DNA from: CAVVAL01 sp963742725
GTDB taxonomy: Bacteria; Actinomycetota; Actinomycetes; Mycobacteriales; Cryptosporangiaceae
Assembly (NCBI GenBank): GCA_963742725.1
Contig: CAVUMX010000001.1
Location: forward strand, 1,488,001-1,552,000
DNA: 64,000 nt
Direction: 5' to 3'
This document shows, piece after piece, positions 23,676 through 32,198 of the stretch. Under the pieces are notes generated by a model. It ran no database searches and was not told where the DNA came from. It worked only from the letters and a program-made list of their open reading frames with translations. The number at the start of each line of letters is the position of its first letter. Position 1 is the stretch's first letter. The translations under genes and the position numbers were made by a program.

Positions 23676-24158
23676 CTAGCGCGGTTCGTCGGTCTCGCCG
23701 AACATGCCGTCGAGTTCGGCGCGGAGCTTGCCGGCGAGGTGCGTCTCGGCCACGACCTGCAGGCACTGCTGCACGAGGACGTCCGTCGACCAGCTCTGCG
23801 GATCGACGGCGACCGTGAGCCGGCCGAGCAGCCAGATGTCGGCGAGGAGGCGGGCGCTCCGCGCGGTGATGTTGCCGAGGTCGTGCAGGGCGTTGTCGCC
23901 CCAGGGCTGCGGCGAGTCCTCGACGAGCTGGTCGAGGGCGGCCGAGATCTCGCGGATCGCGTCCGGTTCGAAGTCGCCGATGACGCGGGTGGCGGTCTCA
24001 CGGGCGTACTGGACCGCCAGGACGGCGGTGCCGAGAGCGGCGGCGCGGGCCTGCTCGTGCGATTGTCCGGTGAGCAGCGGCTTACGGGCGGTGAGGTCGG
24101 CGACGAGCCGGTCGAGACGGGCGCACGGGTCATCCGGGGTGTGGTCTTCTGCGGTCAT
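23676..24158 (-). CDS. Conserved hypothetical helical protein
   Basis: A 160-residue soluble, largely helical protein beginning MTAEDHTPDDPCARLDRLVA. It has no signal peptide and no motif I recognise. ATG at 24158 follows GGAAGG. It lies 50 bp upstream of the glutathionylspermidine-synthase-like gene and downstream of two lipoprotein genes, all on the minus strand, so it may belong to the same envelope-related cluster. Confidence 0.7.
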   Translation of the reverse strand: MTAEDHTPDDPCARLDRLVADLTARKPLLTGQSHEQARAAALGTAVLAVQYARETATRVIGDFEPDAIREISAALDQLVEDSPQPWGDNALHDLGNITARSARLLADIWLLGRLTVAVDPQSWSTDVLVQQCLQVVAETHLAGKLRAELDGMFGETDEPR

Positions 24159-24238
24159 CAGCGGCCTTCCGTACGACGACCCCCAGGCTGACCCATCACA
24201 CCATGAGTGCGACCAGATCCCGCTACCCCGACACGGCA

Positions 24239-24676
24239 CTAGGAGCCGCTGGCCGAACGGTTGCCGAACCCGCCCCGGGTGACCGGGCCGCCGCTGGACG
24301 TGACCACATCGGCGTGGCGCGGCGTGACCGTGCTCCCGCCGGCGACGCGGCTTCCGGTGACCGTGCCGCCGTAGTACCAGTAGTAGACGCTGCCGTACGT
24401 GTCCTCGTACTCGACCTCGCACAGCGAGTCGTCGGCGACCTCGTACGACCCGTCGTCGGTGTGGGACTCCTCGTCGACGCAGTACGCCACGACGGCACCG
24501 GCGGGCACCTGCACGGGCTGCTCCGGCAGCGGCTCGTACGAGCCCTCGTAGACCACCTCGGAGTCGTCCGGCGGGCTGACGTCCTCGTAGGCGTTGCTCG
24601 CGCAGGCGGCGAGGGACACCGAGAGCGTGCCTAACAGGCCCAGGCGCACGGCCCGGGAACTCATCCGTCGCGACAC
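24239..24676 (-). CDS. YgiB-like (DUF1190-like) lipoprotein
   Basis: A 145-residue protein with a lipobox (SLAAC, Cys25 when counted from GTG 24676). An acidic, Tyr-rich body has two Cys and the YYWYYGG motif, and the end is PVTRGGFGNRSASGS. The C-terminal RGGFG followed by Ser-rich residues recalls E. coli YgiB, whose gene partner is ygiC. A shorter start at ATG 24664 is possible. It is a tandem paralogue of the next gene, three bases away. Confidence 0.65.
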   Translation of the reverse strand: MSRRMSSRAVRLGLLGTLSVSLAACASNAYEDVSPPDDSEVVYEGSYEPLPEQPVQVPAGAVVAYCVDEESHTDDGSYEVADDSLCEVEYEDTYGSVYYWYYGGTVTGSRVAGGSTVTPRHADVVTSSGGPVTRGGFGNRSASGS

Positions 24677-24679
24677 GGT

Positions 24680-25036
24680 CTAGGAGCCGCCGCTGGACGA
24701 ACGGTTGCCGAACCCGCCGCGCTGCAGCGTCTTGCCCTTCGCCGTCACGACGTCGACGCCCTTGGGTCGGACCGTCGTCCCCTTGAGGATGCGGGACCCG
24801 ACGCGGCTGCCGCCGTAGTACCAGTAGTAGCCGGACCGGAAGTTGTCGTCGTCGCAGTTGTCCTCGTCGACGACCTCGTACGAACCGTCCGGGGACAGCG
24901 AGTTCTGGTCGACGCAGTACGCCTCGACCTCGTCGTTGCTGCCGCCGCAACCGACCAGGGTCAGGGACAGCGCCCCCAGCATCCCGAGCCGTACCGCGCG
25001 CGAGCTCATTCGGCGCGCCGCCTTCTGCGCAGTCAT
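24680..25036 (-). CDS. YgiB-like (DUF1190-like) lipoprotein, paralogue
   Basis: A 118-residue protein. The N-terminus RRMSSRAVRLGMLGALSLTL leads to a lipobox, LVGC. GYYWYYGGSRVGSR follows, and the end is QRGGFGNRSSSGGS. It shares the N-terminal SSRAVRLG block, the WYYGG motif and the RGGFGNRS ending with the downstream gene, so the pair arose by tandem duplication. The start is ATG at 25036. It is divergent from the ABC transporter, with about 160 bp between. Confidence 0.65.
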   Translation of the reverse strand: MTAQKAARRMSSRAVRLGMLGALSLTLVGCGGSNDEVEAYCVDQNSLSPDGSYEVVDEDNCDDDNFRSGYYWYYGGSRVGSRILKGTTVRPKGVDVVTAKGKTLQRGGFGNRSSSGGS

Positions 25037-25198
25037 CTCTCGAGTCCCCTGTCCTACGCCCGGTTGGCGATCGAGTGTATCCGTGCCGCACCAGATCAGA
25101 AGGTTCCGTTACGGGAGTGAGTCGTGGCGCGTCGGCGGCGTTCCACCGCCGTATTCTCACTTTCGTCCCCACCCGTCCGTGCCCGTCTGGGAGCTGTC

Positions 25199-26044
25199 AT
25201 GCGTGCCCGCCGCCTCACCGCCATCGCCGCCGCCTTCGCCGTGTTGGGTGCCGCCGCCTGCGCCCCCGCGGACGAGACCGAGCCGTCGGCCACCGGTTGC
25301 GAGAAGGACCAGCTGAAGCTGGTCACGAAGGGCACCCTGACGATCGGCACGGACAAGCCGGCATACGGGCCGTGGTTCGTCGACGACGACCCGTCCAACG
25401 GCAAGGGTTTCGAGAGCGCCGTGGCCTACGCGGTCGCGGAGAAGCTGGGCTTCACGAAGGACCAGGTGACCTGGACCGTCGTGCCGTTCAACAACGCGAT
25501 CGCGCCCGGGGCGAAGAAGTTCGACTTCGACGTCAACCAGGTCTCGATCAGCGACGAGCGCAAGAAGGCCGTCGACTTCTCGGCGGGGTACTACGACGTG
25601 CGGCAGGCGATCATCGCGCTGAAAACGTCGAAGATCGCGAACGCGAAGACAGTGGCCGACCTCAAGGGCGCGAAGCTGGGCGCGCAGGTGGGCACGACGA
25701 GCCTGGAGGCGATCAACGCGCTCGTCCAGCCCACCTTGACCCCCGCCGTGTTCCCGCGCAACGACCTCGCGAAGACGGCGCTGAAGAACGGCCAGGTGGA
25801 CGGGATCGTCGTCGACCTGCCCACGGCGTTCTTCATCACGTCGGCGGAGATCCCGGAGGCCAGGATCGTCGGGCAGTTCGCCGGTGACGCCGGCACGCCC
25901 GAGCAGTTCGGCGCCGTCCTGGACAAGGGCAGTCCGCTGACGACGTGCGTCACGGACGCCGTCGAGGACCTCAAGTCGGAGGGCACGCTCGCCGAGATCG
26001 AGCAGGAGTGGCTGGCCGAAGCCGGAGCGCCCGTCCTCAGATGA
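25199..26044 (+). CDS. Amino-acid ABC transporter substrate-binding lipoprotein
   Basis: A 281-residue protein. The lipoprotein signal peptide ends LGAAAC, and a family-3 solute-binding domain follows (GTLTIGTDKPAYGPWF, GFESAVAYAVAEKLG, VNQVSISDERKKAVDFSAGYY). It binds a polar amino acid or similar ligand outside the membrane. The chosen ATG at 25199 follows GGGAG. The frame is open further upstream without a site. The stop overlaps the permease start (ATGA). Confidence 0.92.
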   Translation: MRARRLTAIAAAFAVLGAAACAPADETEPSATGCEKDQLKLVTKGTLTIGTDKPAYGPWFVDDDPSNGKGFESAVAYAVAEKLGFTKDQVTWTVVPFNNAIAPGAKKFDFDVNQVSISDERKKAVDFSAGYYDVRQAIIALKTSKIANAKTVADLKGAKLGAQVGTTSLEAINALVQPTLTPAVFPRNDLAKTALKNGQVDGIVVDLPTAFFITSAEIPEARIVGQFAGDAGTPEQFGAVLDKGSPLTTCVTDAVEDLKSEGTLAEIEQEWLAEAGAPVLR

Positions 26045-26877
26045 CGTACGTCAAGTCCGAGCGGCAGCGGGCGCGCGAGCGGTACCACCGGCGCGCGACG
26101 GTCCGTTCGGCGGCGATAGCGGCGCTCAGCACGGCCGTCGTCGCGGTCGTGCTGTACGTGGCGGTGACGGGGGCGCCGGGCTGGCCGCGCGTCCGGGACA
26201 CGTTCTTCGACCCGGGCCACGCCCGGCTGTCCTTCCCGCTGGTGCTGGACGGTCTCTGGCTGAACGTCCGGCTGCTGATGGTCTGCGGCGTGCTGATCCT
26301 CGTGCTGGGGATGCTGCTGGCGCTGGCCCGGACGCTGCGCGGGCCGGTGTTCTTCCCGATCAGGGCCCTGGCGACGGCGTACACGGACTTCTTCCGGGGC
26401 CTGCCGCTGCTGATCTGCGTGCTGATCCTGGCGTTCGGGGTCCCGGCGCTGCGGCTCAAGGGCGTGACCACGAACCTCACCGTCCTGGCGGGCGCCGCAC
26501 TGGTGCTGACGTACTCGGCGTACGTGGCCGAGGTGTTCCGGGCGGGCATCGAGTCGGTACATCCGAGCCAGCGGGCCGCCGCCCGTTCACTCGGCCTCAC
26601 CGCGACCCAGACGCTCCGGACGGTCGTGCTGCCGCAAGCCGTCCGCCGCGTGGTGCCGCCGCTGCTCAACGACCTCGTGTCGCTCCAGAAGGACACCGGG
26701 CTGGTGTCGATCGTCGGCGTGGTGGACGCGGTGTACGCCGCGCAGATCTACACCGGCCGCACGTTCAACTACACCCCGTATCTCGTCGCGGCCCTGCTGT
26801 TCATCGCGCTGACGATCCCGCTGACCCGCTTCACCGACTGGGTCACGGCCCGGATGAACCGGCGGCAGAGCGCATGA
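26041..26877 (+). CDS. Amino-acid ABC transporter permease
   Basis: A 278-residue protein of the His/Glu/Gln/Arg permease family. A basic cytoplasmic start of about 20 residues leads into five or six helices. The EAA loop is visible as RAGIESVHPSQRAAARSLGL. It forms the membrane channel, probably as a homodimer because only one permease gene is present. It is coupled to its neighbours by ATGA overlaps at both ends. Confidence 0.93.
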   Translation: MTYVKSERQRARERYHRRATVRSAAIAALSTAVVAVVLYVAVTGAPGWPRVRDTFFDPGHARLSFPLVLDGLWLNVRLLMVCGVLILVLGMLLALARTLRGPVFFPIRALATAYTDFFRGLPLLICVLILAFGVPALRLKGVTTNLTVLAGAALVLTYSAYVAEVFRAGIESVHPSQRAAARSLGLTATQTLRTVVLPQAVRRVVPPLLNDLVSLQKDTGLVSIVGVVDAVYAAQIYTGRTFNYTPYLVAALLFIALTIPLTRFTDWVTARMNRRQSA

Positions 26878-27641
26878 GCGTGCTGCGGCTGGATGGGGTC
26901 CGGAAGGTGTTCGGGGCGAACGTCGTCCTGCACGACGTGGACCTCGACGTGGAGGCGCACACCGTGACGGCCCTGATCGGGTCGTCCGGTTCGGGCAAGT
27001 CGACGTTGCTGCGGTGCGTGAACCTGCTCGAAGAGGTCGACGACGGCGCGATCTTCCTTGACGGCGAGGAGATCAGCGCGCCGGGCGTCGACGTGGACAA
27101 GGTCCGGCGGCGCATCGGCGTCGTGTTCCAGTCGTACAACCTGTTCCCGCACATGACGGTCCTCGCGAACATCGTGCTGGCCCCGCGCCTGGCGCACCGG
27201 GTGCCTCGCCGGGAAGCCGAGGACACGGCCCGCGCGGCCCTGGACCGGTTCGGCCTGCTGGACAAGGCCGGCGAGTACCCGGACCGCCTCTCCGGCGGCC
27301 AGCAGCAACGGGTCGCGATCGTCCGGGCGCTGGTGACGAAGCCGCGGCTGCTCCTGCTGGACGAGGTCACCTCGGCGCTCGACCCGGAGCTGGTCGGCGA
27401 GGTGCTGAACCTGATCCGGGACCTGAAGGGCCAGGGCATGACGATGGTCCTGGCAACCCACGAGATGGGCTTCGCCCGGCAGGTCGCCGACCAGGTCTGC
27501 TTCCTGGACGGCGGGGTGGTGCTGGAGCGCGGCACGGCGGAGGACGTGTTCACCGCGCCGCGCGAGGCCCGGACCCGCCAGTTCCTGCAGCGCGTGGTCG
27601 ACGCCGGCCGCCTTGAGCCGCCGTCGAGCGGGGTGCGGTAA
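26874..27641 (+). CDS. Amino-acid ABC transporter ATP-binding protein
   Basis: A 255-residue ABC ATPase of the GlnQ type. It has Walker A GSSGSGKST, the Q-loop in VVFQSYNLFPHMT, signature LSGGQQQR, Walker B LLLLDEVTSALD and the H-loop ATHEMGFA. It powers the transporter formed with the two genes upstream. ATG at 26874 overlaps the permease stop. Confidence 0.95.
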   Translation: MSVLRLDGVRKVFGANVVLHDVDLDVEAHTVTALIGSSGSGKSTLLRCVNLLEEVDDGAIFLDGEEISAPGVDVDKVRRRIGVVFQSYNLFPHMTVLANIVLAPRLAHRVPRREAEDTARAALDRFGLLDKAGEYPDRLSGGQQQRVAIVRALVTKPRLLLLDEVTSALDPELVGEVLNLIRDLKGQGMTMVLATHEMGFARQVADQVCFLDGGVVLERGTAEDVFTAPREARTRQFLQRVVDAGRLEPPSSGVR

Positions 27642-27896
27642 ACTACGGAGAGTGATCGATTCACCACGCACAATTGTCCCGCTGAGTGGTACGCGCTCTG
27701 TCATAAACCTTGCTGAAGGGGTAATCCCTACTACGGAAACTGTTCGGATGATGAGAGGTTGGCCGGGTGGTCCCTCTGGACTAGACCGGACTGCGTAACG
27801 TAGCCCAGGGACGGCAGTACTGTCGGTCGCCGACGTAGCATGAAAGACACGAAAGTGCGAACCCACCCCACCTGGTTCGCCAAGGAGGTCAGCGGA
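27642..27896 (+). other. Gene-free leader region of korA
   Basis: This 255-bp stretch is less GC-rich than its surroundings and contains no credible gene. It ends with a near-consensus ribosome binding site, AAGGAGGT (27882-27889), 7 nt before the GTG of korA. The frame is open from 27840, but that start lacks a site. The promoter should be here, although I see no clear consensus. Confidence 0.5.
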
Positions 27897-29768
27897 GTGA
27901 GCAAGCAGGTCCTTCAGCTGGACCGCGTGGTGATCCGCTTCGCCGGTGACTCCGGCGACGGCATGCAGTTGACCGGCGATCGGTTCACCTCCGAGACCGC
28001 GGCGTTCGGGAACGACCTCAGCACGTTGCCGAACTTCCCCGCTGAGATCCGTGCCCCTCAGGGCACGATTCCCGGCGTCTCCAGCTTCCAGTTGCACTTC
28101 GCCGACCACGACATCATGACGCCGGGTGACCGCCCGGACGTCCTGGTGGCGATGAACCCGGCGGCGCTCAAGGCCAACATCGCCGACATGCCGCGCGGCG
28201 GCACGATCATCGTCGACAGCCACGACTTCACGAAGCGCGCACTGGCCAAGGTCAAGTACGAGACGAACCCGCTCGAAGATGGTTCGCTCGACGCCTACCA
28301 CGTCCACCAGGTCGACCTGACCGGCATGACGTTGCAGGCCCTGGAGCACTCCGGCCTGTCCCGCAAGGACGCCGGCCGGGCGAAGAACATGTTCGCGCTC
28401 GGGCTGCTGTCGTGGATGTACAGCCGTCCGACCGAGGGCACGATCTCGTTCCTGGAGAAGAAGTTCGCCAAGAAGCCGGAGATCGCGGCGGCGAACGTCA
28501 CGGCCTTCAAGGCCGGCTGGAACTTCGGTGAGACCACCGAGTCGTTCGGCGTGTCGTACGAGATCAAGCCCGCCGTCATGCCGGCCGGCGAGTACCGCAA
28601 CATCACCGGCAACACCGCCCTGGCCTACGGCCTGATCGCGGCGGCGCAGCGGGCCAAGCTGCCGCTGTTCCTCGGCGCCTACCCGATCACGCCGGCGTCG
28701 GACATCCTGCACGAGCTGTCCAAGCACAAGGACTTCGACGTGCGGACGTTCCAGGCCGAGGACGAGATCGCCGGCATCGGCGCCGCCCTCGGCGCGGCGT
28801 TCGGCGGTGCGCTCGGCGTGACGACGACGTCCGGGCCGGGTATCTCGCTCAAGTCCGAGACGATCGGGCTGGCGGTGTCCCTGGAACTGCCGCTGGTCAT
28901 CGTCGACGTGCAGCGCGGCGGTCCGTCCACCGGCCTGCCGACCAAGACCGAGCAGTCCGACCTGCTGCAGGCCATGTACGGCCGCAACGGCGAGGCACCG
29001 ATGCCGGTCGTCGCGCCCCAGTCGCCGGCAGACTGCTTCGACGCCGCGATCGAGGCGGCCCGGATCGCGCTGACGTACCGCACCCCGGTCATGCTGCTGT
29101 CCGACGGGTACCTCGCGAACGGCTCCGAGCCGTGGCTGCTGCCCACCGTCGACGACCTGCCCGACCTGACCGTGGAGTTCGCGACCGAGCTGAACCACAC
29201 CAAGGACGACGGCACCCGCGAGTTCTGGCCGTACGAGCGCGACCCCGAGACCCTGGCCCGCCCCTGGGCCGTCCCGGGCACGCCCGGCCTGGAGCACCGG
29301 GTCGGCGGGCTGGAGAAGGGCGCCGGGCACGGCGGGATCTCCTACAATCCGGACAACCACGACCTGATGGTCCGGACCCGCCAGGCCAAGGTGGACGGGG
29401 TCGCGATCCCGGCGCTGGAGGTCGACGACCCGTCCGGTGAGGCGCGGGTGCTGGTCCTCGGCTGGGGCTCGACGTACGGGCCGATCGGCGCCGCGTGCCG
29501 GCGGGTCCGGCGCACCGGGCGGCACATCGCCCAGGCGCATCTGCGCCACCTGAATCCCTTCCCCGCCAACCTTGGCGAGGTCCTGGCAAGCTACGAAACA
29601 GTCCTTATTCCGGAAATGAACCTGGGTCAGCTCGCCAGTCTGGTCCGGGCGAAATACCTCGTCGACGCAGTGGCTTACAACCAGGTGCGCGGCCTTCCGT
29701 TCAAGGCCGAAGAACTCGCCGGCGTGATCACCGATCTCATCAGCGACGCGAACGGGGACGTGAGGTAG
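27897..29768 (+). CDS. korA: 2-oxoacid:ferredoxin oxidoreductase, alpha (gamma-alpha fused) subunit
   Basis: A 623-residue protein with an N-terminal gamma domain (RFAGDSGDGMQLTGDRF) fused to the pyrimidine-binding alpha domain (LFLGAYPITPASDILHEL, TSGPGISLKSE). With the beta subunit it oxidatively decarboxylates 2-oxoglutarate (or a related 2-oxoacid) to the acyl-CoA and reduces ferredoxin. GTG at 27897 is chosen on the strength of the upstream AAGGAGGT. The beta gene follows after 3 bp. Confidence 0.95.
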   Translation: MSKQVLQLDRVVIRFAGDSGDGMQLTGDRFTSETAAFGNDLSTLPNFPAEIRAPQGTIPGVSSFQLHFADHDIMTPGDRPDVLVAMNPAALKANIADMPRGGTIIVDSHDFTKRALAKVKYETNPLEDGSLDAYHVHQVDLTGMTLQALEHSGLSRKDAGRAKNMFALGLLSWMYSRPTEGTISFLEKKFAKKPEIAAANVTAFKAGWNFGETTESFGVSYEIKPAVMPAGEYRNITGNTALAYGLIAAAQRAKLPLFLGAYPITPASDILHELSKHKDFDVRTFQAEDEIAGIGAALGAAFGGALGVTTTSGPGISLKSETIGLAVSLELPLVIVDVQRGGPSTGLPTKTEQSDLLQAMYGRNGEAPMPVVAPQSPADCFDAAIEAARIALTYRTPVMLLSDGYLANGSEPWLLPTVDDLPDLTVEFATELNHTKDDGTREFWPYERDPETLARPWAVPGTPGLEHRVGGLEKGAGHGGISYNPDNHDLMVRTRQAKVDGVAIPALEVDDPSGEARVLVLGWGSTYGPIGAACRRVRRTGRHIAQAHLRHLNPFPANLGEVLASYETVLIPEMNLGQLASLVRAKYLVDAVAYNQVRGLPFKAEELAGVITDLISDANGDVR

Positions 29769-29771
29769 AAG

Positions 29772-30857
29772 ATGACTGACACCGTGGAGACGCCCACCAT
29801 CGAGGGGAAGTCCGTCGATCTCGGCATCCCGGCCCTGCGGCTGGTGCCGAAGACCGATGAGCCCCAGCGCATGGCCGACTTCAAGTCCGATCAGGAAGTC
29901 CGTTGGTGTCCGGGCTGCGGCGACTACGCGATCCTCGCCGCTGTGCAGGGCTTCCTGCCACAGCTCGGGCTCAAGCGCGAGAACATCGTGTTCGTCTCCG
30001 GTATCGGCTGCTCTTCACGGTTCCCGTACTACCTCAACACCTACGGCATGCACTCGATCCACGGGCGCGCGCCGGCCATCGCCACCGGCCTGTCCTCGTC
30101 CCGCCCCGACCTGTCCGTGTGGGTCGTCACCGGCGACGGCGATGCGCTGAGCATCGGCGGCAACCACCTCATCCACGCGCTGCGGCGCAACGTGAACCTC
30201 AAGATCCTGCTGTTCAACAACCGGATCTACGGTCTGACGAAGGGCCAGTACTCGCCCACGTCCGAGGTCGGCAAGATCACCAAGTCGACGCCGATGGGCT
30301 CGCTGGACTACCCGTTCAACCCGGTCTCGCTGGCGCTCGGCGCCGAGGCCACGTTCGTCGCCCGCACGATCGACTCCGACCGCAAGCACCTCACGTCCGT
30401 GCTGCGGGCGGCCGCCGAGCACAACGGCACCGCGCTGGTCGAGATCTACCAGAACTGCAACATCTTCAACGACGGCGCGTTCGACCTCCTCAAGGACTCG
30501 GACACGCGCGACGACTGGATGCTGAAGCTGGAGCACGGCGAGCCGCTGCGGTTCGGCACCGACAAGGGCGTCGTCCGCGACCCGGCGACCGGCACGCTCC
30601 GGGTGGCGGAGATCGCCGAGGTCGGCACCGACGCGCTGGTCGTCCACGACGCGCACAACGACGATCCGTCGTACGCGTTCGCGCTGTCCCGGCTCTCCGG
30701 CCAGGACCTGCGGTACACGCCGATCGGGGTGTTCCGCGCGGTCGAGCGGCCCACCTACGACGAGCTGATGACCGCCCAGGTCGAGACCGCCCAGGAGACG
30801 GGCGCGGGTGACCTCGCCTCGCTGATCAGAGGCAACGACACCTGGACCGTCGCCTGA
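29772..30857 (+). CDS. korB: 2-oxoacid:ferredoxin oxidoreductase, beta subunit
   Basis: A 361-residue protein with thiamine pyrophosphate-binding residues in VTGDGDALSIGGNH and NNRIYGLTKGQYSPTS, and iron-sulfur ligands in CPGCGDY, SGIGCSSR and NCNIFND. It is the catalytic partner of korA. Reduced ferredoxin made here could feed the incomplete complex I in the same window. The stop TGA (30855-30857) overlaps the likely CTG start of the following acetyltransferase. Confidence 0.95.
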   Translation: MTDTVETPTIEGKSVDLGIPALRLVPKTDEPQRMADFKSDQEVRWCPGCGDYAILAAVQGFLPQLGLKRENIVFVSGIGCSSRFPYYLNTYGMHSIHGRAPAIATGLSSSRPDLSVWVVTGDGDALSIGGNHLIHALRRNVNLKILLFNNRIYGLTKGQYSPTSEVGKITKSTPMGSLDYPFNPVSLALGAEATFVARTIDSDRKHLTSVLRAAAEHNGTALVEIYQNCNIFNDGAFDLLKDSDTRDDWMLKLEHGEPLRFGTDKGVVRDPATGTLRVAEIAEVGTDALVVHDAHNDDPSYAFALSRLSGQDLRYTPIGVFRAVERPTYDELMTAQVETAQETGAGDLASLIRGNDTWTVA

Positions 30858-31300
30858 TCGCGCTACGCCGGCCCGACGGGCTCGAACTGTCCAGCGACCC
30901 TGGGCGGCTCGATCTCGACCGCATCCACCGCTGGCTCGCCGACGAGTCGTACTGGGCGGCCGGGCGCGACCGTGCCATGGTCGAGGCCAGCGTCGCCGGT
31001 TCGATACCTGTCGGCGTCTACCGCGACGGGACGCAGGTCGGCTACGGGCGGGTCGTCACCGACCGGTCCACGTTCGCGTGGATCGCGGACGTGTTCGTCG
31101 ACGAGTCCGCGCGCGGGCAGGGCATAGGCACGTGGATCGCCCAGGTACTGGTCGACTACGTCCAAGGCCTCGGCGTGTACCGGATCCTGCTCGCCACGCA
31201 CGACGCGCACGACGTCTACGCCAAGGTCGGGTTCAGCCCGCTGCCCGTCCCGGAGCACTACATGATGCTGAGCACCGCCCAATCGAACGCCGGTGACTGA
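30854..31300 (+). CDS. GNAT-family N-acetyltransferase (probable CTG start)
   Basis: The first ATG in frame (30977) would drop the N-terminal strand and helix of the GNAT fold. Upstream, still in frame, the sequence reads LSSDPGRLDLDRIHRWLADE, a familiar N-terminus of this family. No ATG, GTG or TTG precedes it before a stop at 30809, so the best candidate is CTG at 30854, overlapping the korB stop as CTGA. The acetyl-CoA loop is ARGQGIGTWI. The substrate is unknown. The stop overlaps rarD. Confidence 0.7.
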   Translation: MIALRRPDGLELSSDPGRLDLDRIHRWLADESYWAAGRDRAMVEASVAGSIPVGVYRDGTQVGYGRVVTDRSTFAWIADVFVDESARGQGIGTWIAQVLVDYVQGLGVYRILLATHDAHDVYAKVGFSPLPVPEHYMMLSTAQSNAGD

Positions 31301-32198
31301 CCAGCGGCGGGGGCTGCTCTTCGGTCTCGCGGCGTACTTCATCTGGGGCCTGTTCCCGCTCTACTGGAGGCTCCTGAAGCCGGCCGGTGCCATCGAGATC
31401 CTCGCGCACCGGGTGCTGTGGTCGCTCGTGTTCGTCGGGCTGGTCCTGCTGGCGCTGCGCCGCTGGGACTGGCTCCGCGGCCTCACCGGGCGTCCGAAGG
31501 TGCTCGTCAGCCTGTGCGCCGCCGCGGTGGTCATCGCCGTCAACTGGGGCACGTACATCTACGGCGTCAACACCGAACGCGTGGTCGAGACGTCGCTCGG
31601 GTACTTCATCAACCCGCTGTTCTCCGTCCTGCTGGGCGTGGTCGTCCTGCGCGAACGGCTGCGCGCCGTGCAGTGGATCGCGGTCGCCGTCGGCATCGTC
31701 GCGGTCGTCGTGCTGACCGTCGACTACGGCCGTCCGCCGTGGATCGCGCTCGTCCTGGCGTTCAGCTTCGGGACGTACGGCCTGCTCAAGAAGACGGCCG
31801 GCGCGCCGGCGGCCGAGGGGCTGGCGGTCGAGTCGGCGGTGCTCGCGCCGCTGGCGCTGGGCTACCTGGTCTGGCTGGAGTCCACCGGCGACGCGCACTT
31901 CGGGCACGTGTCGCTGGGGCACGCGCTGCTGCTGGTGGGCGCCGGCGTCGCGACGGCCGTACCCCTGCTGCTGTTCGCGGGCGCGGCCAACCGCATCCCG
32001 CTCTCGACCCTCGGCGTGCTCCAGTACCTGGCGCCGCTCATGCAGTTCGCGCTCGGCGTCCTCGTCATGCACGAGCCCATGCCGGCGGCACGCCTCGCCG
32101 GCTTCGCGCTCGTCTGGCTGGCGCTGGCCGTCTTCACGGCCGACGGACTCCGCAACCACCGTCGCCAGCTCGCGGAGTCCGCCGAAGCCGTCTGTTAG
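31293..32198 (+). CDS. rarD: RarD/EamA-family transporter
   Basis: A 301-residue protein with ten membrane helices in two EamA halves. RarD signatures include YFIWGLFPLYWRLL, EILAHRVLWS, NWGTYIYGVN and SLGYFINPLFSVLLG. Its substrate is not established. It may be a small-molecule exporter. The start is GTG at 31293. Its stop overlaps by a few bases the stop of the convergent secreted-protein gene. Confidence 0.92.
   Translation: MTDQRRGLLFGLAAYFIWGLFPLYWRLLKPAGAIEILAHRVLWSLVFVGLVLLALRRWDWLRGLTGRPKVLVSLCAAAVVIAVNWGTYIYGVNTERVVETSLGYFINPLFSVLLGVVVLRERLRAVQWIAVAVGIVAVVVLTVDYGRPPWIALVLAFSFGTYGLLKKTAGAPAAEGLAVESAVLAPLALGYLVWLESTGDAHFGHVSLGHALLLVGAGVATAVPLLLFAGAANRIPLSTLGVLQYLAPLMQFALGVLVMHEPMPAARLAGFALVWLALAVFTADGLRNHRRQLAESAEAVC

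Noticed and set aside
27840..27896. Longer korA starting at 27840
   Set aside because: The extra residues precede a near-consensus AAGGAGGT placed correctly for GTG 27897, and they do not look like the protein family.
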